Shown here piece after piece: positions 41,566 through 49,900 of a stretch of 52,652 nt of DNA. This DNA is from Anaerolineales bacterium HSG25 (GTDB lineage Bacteria > Chloroflexota > Anaerolineae > 4572-78 > J111), in the NCBI GenBank assembly GCA_030377865.1, contig JAUCGA010000020.1, forward strand, positions 1 to 52,652, given 5' to 3'. Every line of letters starts with the position of its first letter. Within the stretch, counting starts at the first letter, position 1. The notes under the pieces were generated by a model. The model saw only the letters and a list, made by a program, of their open reading frames with translations. It was not told the origin of the DNA and did not search any database. The position numbers were made by a program, and so were the translations under genes.

Positions 41566-41604
41566 AAGAGCCAGTCCTGATAGTCATCGGGGCTGGCTCT
41601 TTTT
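41566..41604 (+). terminator. Terminator after the stalk membrane protein gene
   Basis: AAGAGCCAGTCC and GGGGCTGGCTCT form a stem followed by TTTT. Confidence 0.8.
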
Positions 41605-41618
41605 GGTTGTGGGCAACC

Positions 41619-41651
41619 AGAGTGGTTCAATCTGTCAGATTGAACCACTCT
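41619..41651. repeat. Family C stem repeat, copy 5
   Basis: AGAGTGGTTCAATCT and AGATTGAACCACTCT around GTC; without a GCGCGCAACTT tail. Confidence 0.75.
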
Positions 41652-41698
41652 CCTCGGTCAATCACACAATACGAATTACGAATTACATTTTACTCCTT

Positions 41699-41784
41699 AA
41701 GTAACTTTCATTTCTAAGTTGTCACTTTTTCCGGAATGCAAGAATCCCATTCTTGCTGTCAAAATACAATTTTGACACTCCTGT
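41699..41784. repeat. Repeat I, copy 2 (86 bp)
   Basis: Same orientation as 21679-21764, differing at only a handful of positions over 86 bases. Non-coding. Confidence 0.8.
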
Positions 41785-41937
41785 AGAGATTCCGGCTGAC
41801 CACAATGTCCATAGGTCTTGGTCCCAACACCATGACCGTCAACTTAAGAGTTCGTAGTAGGCACTTTAGTGCCGTTTGAAGGCGATGAATCGCCTACTAC
41901 AAACGTTAAGTTGACACTTATGGTCCCAACACCTACG

Positions 41938-41965
41938 AGGTGCGTAGTTTGCACCTCGTAGGTGG
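41938..41965. repeat. CCTACGAGGTGC stem (family N)
   Basis: ACCTACGAGGTGC and GCACCTCGTAGGT around GTAGTTT, an almost perfect stem ~50 bases beyond the giant-protein stop. Confidence 0.65.
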
Positions 41966-42016
41966 GTATCATGCAATACACAATACCTCCCACGCACTTC
42001 GTATCACGCCAAGAGT

Positions 42017-45000
42017 TTATTGCTTTAGGATAATCGGTAAGTAAAGAGTTTCAGTTTTAGTTTCAACCTCTGCAACGACCACCTCAATCGGTATCGTATA
42101 CTGACGATCACCGCTTTGGGCAATCACCGATAAGGGATAACTGCCGGGCGAGGTGCCGGGCAATGTTTCAACAATAAAATCTACTGTGCCGGGTTCGTCC
42201 AGAGAAAGGTATGTATCAAGCATATCATCCGCTTGAGATGCCGAGACATCCGGGTTAAAACCGTACTGCCCCATAGGTATTTGGGTGGATGTATCAACCA
42301 CTAAGTTGACCGGATTGCTCCAACCATCCTGGAACGACATTTGTAGCGGCACATGCAGAGTATTCGTCTGTCCTAAGGTAGCCGTAATCGGTTCAGGTAC
42401 GGTGATAACAAAGTCAGGCTTAAGAATCGTCAGCGTCCGGGTTATGGTAACCAGGTCTGGCCCATCATCAGCTTGAATGAGGAGGGTGTAGACGCCCCTT
42501 TCGGTTATCGAGGTATCCTCTAAGGTCAAGATAGTCGTTATTGTACCTGTTTCAGTTAAGGTGTCGTTATCATACGACCACAGGATTGGTGGATAGTCCA
42601 CTACTTCTAACGAAATAGAGCGTTCATGTCCATCAAAACGCATGGCCGTAATCGGCAGGGTGACAATACCGCTATCTGTCAGGGTTACGCCGGCCACCGG
42701 AACAGTCAAGGCATAAGTGGGAGCAACAATCTGGGGTTTGAGTTCCAGAGTGCGCTCTTCACCGCCACCACTGGCTTCCACGGTCGCGGTAAGGATGCCA
42801 CTAGACAAGAACTCATTGGCGGTGATAACCACGGTGACATGTGTACCGGTAATGGTCGGGGTTATCATATCGGGAATAAACATCATTTCCAGACCCGGTG
42901 AGCGCGGCCCGACATACAGGCCCACAACTCCGGGATAAGGGTCAAGGTTCGTCTTCAATTCAAGAGTTTTGCTCACCGATTGTCCGGCCTTAAGATTGGG
43001 TAACGCGCCGGAAGCAGTCAACTCAAACTCGGCCCCTTTGATGGTGACCAAAGCAACTTCAGAAACACTGACCCGTTCATTGTAATTGTCCAACGCGTCA
43101 ACGGTGAAAGTGTAGGTTTCATCGGAGTTGAGGTTGGTAACGGTATAACTCGGTTCAGGATCAAGACCACTCACAGAAGTTGTGTGAGTTTCAGTACTGC
43201 TGGACGAACTCCAGACCAAGAGATATTCCTGGAGGTCAGGATTAGGGAAGGGATTCCATTGAGCCGTCACCCCGCGATAGGTGGTTTGAGTTAGCGTTAA
43301 ACCGCTTTCCCAACTATCAGGCCAGGAATGTTCAACCACTAACGGTTCCGGGACAACCATTCTGATAGGCTCATGCGCCATATCATCGGCTGCCACATAG
43401 ACATAGTACGTTCCCCCGCGCAGTAGGTTGGTCTCTATAGCATGACTTTGCAATGTGCCGTCTATCCAGGAGGCATCTGAAGAGGTCAGCGCACTCGTAA
43501 TCGTACGTCCGCTATAGACCGGGGCTTCAACGGTTTGGGCGACACCATTCTCGTCGGTAATGATACTGGTTTCAATGATGGGTGTTGATTTATAGTAAAC
43601 GGCTACGGAGGTGTCCGGCTCGCCACTGGTTAAGCGCCACTGTAAGGTAGGTTGGCCGTCATTCTGCACGATATGAACATCGCTGAGTTCCGGAACCGGT
43701 TTTTTACCTGTAACGCTCAGTTTGTAATCGGCTGTGCCCAGTGTATCCCCGCTTAGTTTGACTTGCCACTTGCCAAGTTCGCTTTTATCAAGGATATACA
43801 TGCCGATAGTCTCTTTAACCGACGTTGTATCATCCCAACCGGCCACAACAAGTGTGCCGCTGTATGGCAGCAGGTCTAAAGTCATATTGCTGCCTCTATC
43901 AAAGATAATATATTCTCTCATAGAGAGGATGTTTTCAGTGCCCGCTTCATACACCGTAACGGTAAAGGGGTCTTGAGCGATAAGTTTTGTGGTATCCGTA
44001 ATGCTGTAATAATGAGCGGAGGAGGGTATTTCAATCTGTTCGCCGACTTCCTTGAAAGAGATATGGCTAAACAGAGGAATCTCGATTCCATCATCTTTGT
44101 CGGTAATGGTCACATCAACCGCTGGCGATCCGGGGGATAGATTAACGAAGCGGATGCCCGTGTTTCCTACATCGGGGATAGTGTTGTTTTCTAACAACAG
44201 CGAATTGATCATCCCTGATTCATCAAAGAATACCAGAGAGTACGCGGTTCCGGTGATCAGTTCTACGGTTCGATTGAGTAAGACCGTGCCACCCTCACTG
44301 ACTTGCACGTCATGGCTACCAGCAAGCAGGTAAAGCTGTTCTGTTGTTATAGCTCGGCCATCTACGGAGAAGGACAGGTTATTACGGATGATGGCATGAT
44401 GGATAATTTTTAATGAGGTGGGAGCAACGGCATCCTGATGCAGAACTGCCTGTACACCCTGCTCGGTGTTGTATACAAACAGGCTGTAGATACCGCCATC
44501 TTCTAAAGCAATGTTTTGCAAATCAACCAGCACTTCACCGGTTTCACTATCCATCAAGTTGAAATGATAGTTATTCGGGGAAAGTGAGAAATAGTTGCCC
44601 ACTTGTTGATAAGCGATTTTCTCAAAGATTTCTTGACCAAATAGTTGGTCCAAACTGAGTGGTGAAACACCATCGGCGGCATGGAGTAAGCGCAGGTAGG
44701 CGGTAGACTCAGTGCCACGCGGGGCGTTATTATCCACCACTGGCCAGGCCATTACCGCTTCGGGTTGTCCGGTAGCCAGAACCGTATAATCCAGACCGGG
44801 GCCGAGATTGAGCGAGGTTTCGGCTAACACGGAGCCACTTGTACCAGTTGACACAAACTTCAACTGATAGGCCCCCGGCTCAACCGTTTTGTAGATGGTG
44901 GTGCTGGTGAAAGCGACATTGCTGAAAATCAACTGATCATTCAACAAGACATCAATGGCCTGACCAGCCACGCCATTGACTACTCGCAGTTGTCCCAGTC

Positions 45001-46921
45001 CCTGACTAGCCGCCGGGCTGAGGCCGAGCGATTGAACATAACTGACATTTTCAGCATAGGTGACACCATCCGGTAAGTTCTCCTGCCCATAAACTGTTCC
45101 GTCGGGGCTGATGAGGCTCATCGTTGGCCCACCTTCCTGACTCTCCAACATTACCATCATCTCGGTCGGATAAGACACATCCACATCAACCAAAACATCC
45201 TGTTGGCGAGCCTGTGGCCCATTACTTCCCGCTCTGCCTGACCGGTCTCCGCCTTCAGTTGGCAAGAAGGTCACATCAGAATCAACATTCAAAAAGTAAG
45301 CGTTTTGATCCCCATTTCGTAGCCGGTTATCTTTATCGAGAGCCTCTTTAGCTTGCTTGATCCGGTTGCGGGTAACCAATTGATACTTCTCAGCGTCACC
45401 ACCGACAGAAAAATTAAGGTCGGTATCAACAAAGAAGGTCACTGTCCAAGATTTCCCAACCAAATCAGCCAATGTATCAACGACTTTCTCAGCAGTATCC
45501 ACTACTACTTTAGTTGTATCAACTACTACATCGACTGCTGTATCAACTGTATCCTCTATTACGTCAATGGGATTAGGTAAACTGAATCTCCTGTCACGGA
45601 TTGGGGGTGCATCAGAGACAAAAGGTACATTAGACAATTCTCTGTCTCTGCTTCTATTGCCATTGCCAGTGAATGTATATTCTGCCTCCCCTTTGAGACC
45701 CCAATATGACGTACTACTCTTCGTAAACCTACCGCCCTGGATAGAGACATCAAAATTGATGCTTTCGTCAGGTAATCTTTCATGAAAATCACTTAACCCA
45801 ATCCCGACTTCCCCGTCAAGTCTACCGGTCATGTTAAATCGGCGAGATTTGCCCTTCCATTTATATTCTTCGCCCCGCCAGACTGCCAAAGTGCCACTGG
45901 CTTCTTTCAGCGGACCGCGCGGTATATATTCCATTTTGACTTCCCCGCCATTAGGATCAACATCAATTATCGCTTTCCTGAGTTCAATACCAAACAGCTT
46001 GGTTATACCCTCCAGATTAAAGTGCCAAGGGTCTTCTTTATATGGGTACTCTTTATGTTTATAAGGCACATCTATCTTAGCCACAACGTCGACCGTAATC
46101 GGCCGGCCCAGATATTTTATTTTCCTACCCACAGACAAACCAATCTCAATTTTGATGATTGTTGTGCCATCATCTAAAGCAAATCCACCCTTTACCTTGG
46201 TCAGAAAAACCGTTTCATTCACTAACGGGATTTCGCAATCCTCAATACCCAACATGATATTTTTGAAAGATAGCCCTCTGGCCTGAATTTGAGATAGGTC
46301 ATCAATTTCTGGAATTTCTTGTTGGCCGACGATGATGGGTTGGCTAATGCCCTCCGGCGTAAGCGGAACTTTCGTGATCTCTCCATCCTCTGAGACCAAG
46401 TTCAACTGAGCGCGTGGATTAAGGCTACGCAAGTTTATGATTTGCCGGTTACTGGCTTTGTCCCAGGCCAGGCCCAGTTCCACGACAAACATACAGTCTT
46501 TTCCACCAACGCCGCCTAACTTCATCCCACCTGTGGCATTGATTTCATACTCGCCTTCCTTAATAGGTTTTAACTCACCTGATAACTTGGCGAAGTCGAA
46601 CCCCCCTTTCTTCTTGCCGGTTGTTTTGTTCTTCTTGCCGCCAACCTTAAACTCGGGCAGGGCGAATTTACCGCCGCCGATTTTCAGATGTTTCTTGTCG
46701 ACTTCCAGATTGTAAACAGAAGCTCCGCCCCCCATAATGTAGAGGCCGGCTTCTTTGGCTTTAAGTAATCCATCTTCAAAGCTGGCTTCGTCAACCTTAG
46801 CCTCAACTCCCGCTAAAGTGAAACTAAAGCCATCCATGTCTCCGGTAATCTTGTCAGTATTATCTGTTTTTAGGGTTAACCCAATAGCGAACTTACCGTT
46901 AGAGACACCCAACTCTTCCAA
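42017..46921 (-). CDS. C-terminal part of giant exported protein (DUF4397, Fn3, YLPIILKQ tail)
   Basis: A 1634-codon frame whose first codon is TTG, with no ribosome site; it continues the 46899-52652 frame after a one-base shift. It begins with beta-rich sequence (NGKFAIGLTLKTDNTDKITG). An amphipathic Val/Asp/Thr tract near 45450-45560 comes next. Then come about four DUF4397-like domains (LRVVNGVAGQAIDVLLNDQL, LRLLHAADG, LKIIHHAIIRN, IRFVNLSPGSPAVDV), a fibronectin III-like domain (LTQTTYRGVTAQWNPFPNPD, YTVTNLNSDETYTFTVDALD), and several Ig-like domains. The C-terminus is TETLYLPIILKQ, like the YLPLxxK/R tails of many Chloroflexota secreted proteins. Likely a cell-surface adhesin or matrix protein. 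Confidence 0.82.
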   Translation of the reverse strand: MEELGVSNGKFAIGLTLKTDNTDKITGDMDGFSFTLAGVEAKVDEASFEDGLLKAKEAGLYIMGGGASVYNLEVDKKHLKIGGGKFALPEFKVGGKKNKTTGKKKGGFDFAKLSGELKPIKEGEYEINATGGMKLGGVGGKDCMFVVELGLAWDKASNRQIINLRSLNPRAQLNLVSEDGEITKVPLTPEGISQPIIVGQQEIPEIDDLSQIQARGLSFKNIMLGIEDCEIPLVNETVFLTKVKGGFALDDGTTIIKIEIGLSVGRKIKYLGRPITVDVVAKIDVPYKHKEYPYKEDPWHFNLEGITKLFGIELRKAIIDVDPNGGEVKMEYIPRGPLKEASGTLAVWRGEEYKWKGKSRRFNMTGRLDGEVGIGLSDFHERLPDESINFDVSIQGGRFTKSSTSYWGLKGEAEYTFTGNGNRSRDRELSNVPFVSDAPPIRDRRFSLPNPIDVIEDTVDTAVDVVVDTTKVVVDTAEKVVDTLADLVGKSWTVTFFVDTDLNFSVGGDAEKYQLVTRNRIKQAKEALDKDNRLRNGDQNAYFLNVDSDVTFLPTEGGDRSGRAGSNGPQARQQDVLVDVDVSYPTEMMVMLESQEGGPTMSLISPDGTVYGQENLPDGVTYAENVSYVQSLGLSPAASQGLGQLRVVNGVAGQAIDVLLNDQLIFSNVAFTSTTIYKTVEPGAYQLKFVSTGTSGSVLAETSLNLGPGLDYTVLATGQPEAVMAWPVVDNNAPRGTESTAYLRLLHAADGVSPLSLDQLFGQEIFEKIAYQQVGNYFSLSPNNYHFNLMDSETGEVLVDLQNIALEDGGIYSLFVYNTEQGVQAVLHQDAVAPTSLKIIHHAIIRNNLSFSVDGRAITTEQLYLLAGSHDVQVSEGGTVLLNRTVELITGTAYSLVFFDESGMINSLLLENNTIPDVGNTGIRFVNLSPGSPAVDVTITDKDDGIEIPLFSHISFKEVGEQIEIPSSAHYYSITDTTKLIAQDPFTVTVYEAGTENILSMREYIIFDRGSNMTLDLLPYSGTLVVAGWDDTTSVKETIGMYILDKSELGKWQVKLSGDTLGTADYKLSVTGKKPVPELSDVHIVQNDGQPTLQWRLTSGEPDTSVAVYYKSTPIIETSIITDENGVAQTVEAPVYSGRTITSALTSSDASWIDGTLQSHAIETNLLRGGTYYVYVAADDMAHEPIRMVVPEPLVVEHSWPDSWESGLTLTQTTYRGVTAQWNPFPNPDLQEYLLVWSSSSSTETHTTSVSGLDPEPSYTVTNLNSDETYTFTVDALDNYNERVSVSEVALVTIKGAEFELTASGALPNLKAGQSVSKTLELKTNLDPYPGVVGLYVGPRSPGLEMMFIPDMITPTITGTHVTVVITANEFLSSGILTATVEASGGGEERTLELKPQIVAPTYALTVPVAGVTLTDSGIVTLPITAMRFDGHERSISLEVVDYPPILWSYDNDTLTETGTITTILTLEDTSITERGVYTLLIQADDGPDLVTITRTLTILKPDFVITVPEPITATLGQTNTLHVPLQMSFQDGWSNPVNLVVDTSTQIPMGQYGFNPDVSASQADDMLDTYLSLDEPGTVDFIVETLPGTSPGSYPLSVIAQSGDRQYTIPIEVVVAEVETKTETLYLPIILKQ

Positions 46922-49900
46922 ATGTACCTTGTAATTCTAGGGTATAGAAATCTTTACCGGCATGAATGATTGTTATACCGGTATCCTTGTCATCGTCTTC
47001 ATCGCCCAGAGCCATCCAGTAAAAGTCGGCCAATTGGACCTTTTCAATTTTACAAGGAGGATATAACTCTTTATGGATGCGAATTTCTTCAAGGGTGTTA
47101 CATCCAATGTCAGGTCCCAACTCTTCAGGGAATTCCCACTCAACGCCCCGGGCATACAAGACGCCATCCTTTAAGTAAGGCTTCTTTAGGATCATCTCGG
47201 TATTGGCTACCTCGAGGATGATATCCGCATTGTTCCCGCTTGAGTCAGGATCAAAGTTTTTGACGGTGAAATGGTTTTGGGGTAGCGACACCTTGTAGTC
47301 GACAACCAATGTTTTCAGGTTATATCCGCTTGAACTCTCTTCAACAATGTAGTTCGTGTCCCCAATTTTGATTTTTTCACCCACCACATTTTGCAAGCCG
47401 TTCTTCGTGATTTTGGCATTTTCCAGGGGTATTTTCTTGCCTTTATACAAAAAATGTGGATTGTCGCTATACAGGCCATAGTTATCAATTATCGCCTTGT
47501 CAAAATAAAGCCGAGGCGTACCGCCCGTGTCAATACCAGTCAACACCGAAGGGCTTTGTTTCCACCGGTCGAGGTTATCGATCGTACCATCCGGCTTTAA
47601 GTCGAATCTAAAACCTTCAATCTCTATGTCATTCCCCGGTAAATTAATTTTCAGTGTTCCTTCACACCAAAGATAGTTTTCTCCAGACTGATATTTTATA
47701 GCACTTATGATAGACGCATTCTCTATTTTGAGTATGCTGCCATCACCGTATAGCAAATCAAAGTTAGCTTCTAACAAGTCACCTGCATGCCCTATCTCAA
47801 ATTTAACATCGCTTAAGTTGGCGGTAACATCTCCTTTTTGGGGAATGTTAATCTGGCCTTCGCCTTTAACCGTACCCCATTTAAGATCAATACTGGTAAT
47901 TTTTGGCTCAGTTATAGGGAAACTGTTAAATTCACTTAGCAATATTTCTTTAACTTGATTTGGTTGTATTATCCCCTCAACGTTACCATCATACAGCAGT
48001 TTGTCTTCAGTGTAGATAGGGATTCCATTGCTCGTTTCCACTGTTCCCCGGCCGTCTACAATGCGCTTGCCCTCCAGCCCTTCCATCTCAATCTCAAGCC
48101 AGGCATCAGCGCCTGTCAACTTAAGCATCCAGGTAAAATCAATGTTGCCGCTCGCCCGGACATGTCCATTATCCAGTTTTTCAAACTTATCGGCGTTAAT
48201 CCTCACTTTCCTTCCTTCAGTAGTATCATTAAACTCTATGAATTCTGTGTCCGGGAAAATAATTTTGGTTTGTTGGGCGTCCTGATTGTTATCCTGATTA
48301 GGGTCATTCGTTACACTGGTTACAATAGCCGTATCCTCAATAATGATGTCATTATAATCAACGCCGGACTCAACAACAATCTTGGACCAGGCACCAAGAT
48401 AAAACTCAACTGTTGCACTCTGGCCGGCAGGAATAATCCCTAACTCACAAACAAGATTAGTAATTCCCTCTTTACAACGCCCTTGAGAGGGCTCGGGTAA
48501 GCGCAGATCAAAGGTTTTCTCATCAAACTCATGTTTAAAGACAACGCCCACGGCCGGATCGTTACTGAGGTTAGTAATTTGGAAATGGGTGAGGTAAGAT
48601 TGAGGATACTTCTCCCCGTTCACAATCTCCGGAATGGGATCACTCAAACGGCTAAGTTTCAGATCCGCGCTATATTGTTCAATGTCGCGAACCTCAACTG
48701 TAACCGTCGCAGTGCTCACGAGTCGGAATCTAGTTGGTATCTGACTTTCTCCAAAAATAATGTGACGTTCGTAAGAAAGCTCGGAATCTTCAATTGTATA
48801 TTCAAACGTGTCAATTCCGACAAAATTTTCGTCAGGCACATATTGATACTTATCAAACCACTTTTTCATTTCAGGCACATAGCCCTGCCCTATTCTTATT
48901 AATTCTCCGTGCGCAGGGTCAGAGTATCTGAAATTGAGACTATCATCATCCGGATCGCTATCATTCTGTAAGGGGAGAAATGTTACCGGCTGATTCGTAA
49001 AGGTTTCAATCGTGTCATCCACCGCTACAGGCGGTGAATTACCGAATAGTACGTGTACCCAAACCTCAGCGCTATCTTCTTCATAACCGTCGGTCATGGT
49101 ATAAGTAAACCTGTTATTTACTCCCCAAAAGTCAGCCGGGGGCGTGTAAAGTAATTGGTTTGTCCCACTGATCGTCACGGTACCGTTTGACGGTTGGCCG
49201 AACGCTTTGATGGATAAAACATCCCCGTCTATATCTTCGTCGTTAGCCAGCACATTGACAGCAACGGGAACATTCATTTTGGTGTAGGTACCCTTATCGC
49301 TAAATGCAACCGGCCGGTTGTTATAAGCAGTAATGGTAAAGGCCTGGGTGACTATTGCTCCGGCTAGGTCTTGTGCCTGAAGAATTACCGGGTATTCTCC
49401 CGCTGGCGGCACCGGGGCATCATTAATATCATATAAATGGGTATGATATTCAATTTTTCCGTCATAGGACTTCGATGAGCTAGACTCTAAATATAACCAG
49501 TCAGGTATTTTTACCGCCGTAAGGCTTATCTCGTCATCAGGGTCAGTATCCAATAGGCTAATCAGGGAAAAATAGTCCCCTTTATAATACTCACCCGGCG
49601 TGGTAGTAAACTTTGGAGCCTCATTTGTATCGGCAACAACAATTTCAAAGGTTTGTTTATCACTCTCACTCCCCCATGCAGCATCAAACACATACAAAGT
49701 GATGGTATAAACACCCACCTCATAATTGGTGGGAATGCCCTCAAGAAATGCTTGCCCTTCTCCCTGGTCATAAAGGGATAGCCATGATGGTAACGAGCCC
49801 GAGGAGACTCTCAACTTCTCATCATCATCAATACCTAAATCAGGATCGGTCGCTGAAATGACATAGGTATAGGTTACATCTTGGGTAGCTTGAACCGGCG

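Larger units (their letters stand above)
41390..42016. other. Gap between surface-protein genes, rich in stems
   Basis: Family C copies 4 and 5, a terminator (41566-41604), repeat I copy 2 (41699-41784), a stem with CGTAGTAGGCACTTTAG.. and CGCCTACTACAAACG (~41850-41900), and an N-type stem (41938-41965). No gene seen. Confidence 0.65.
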
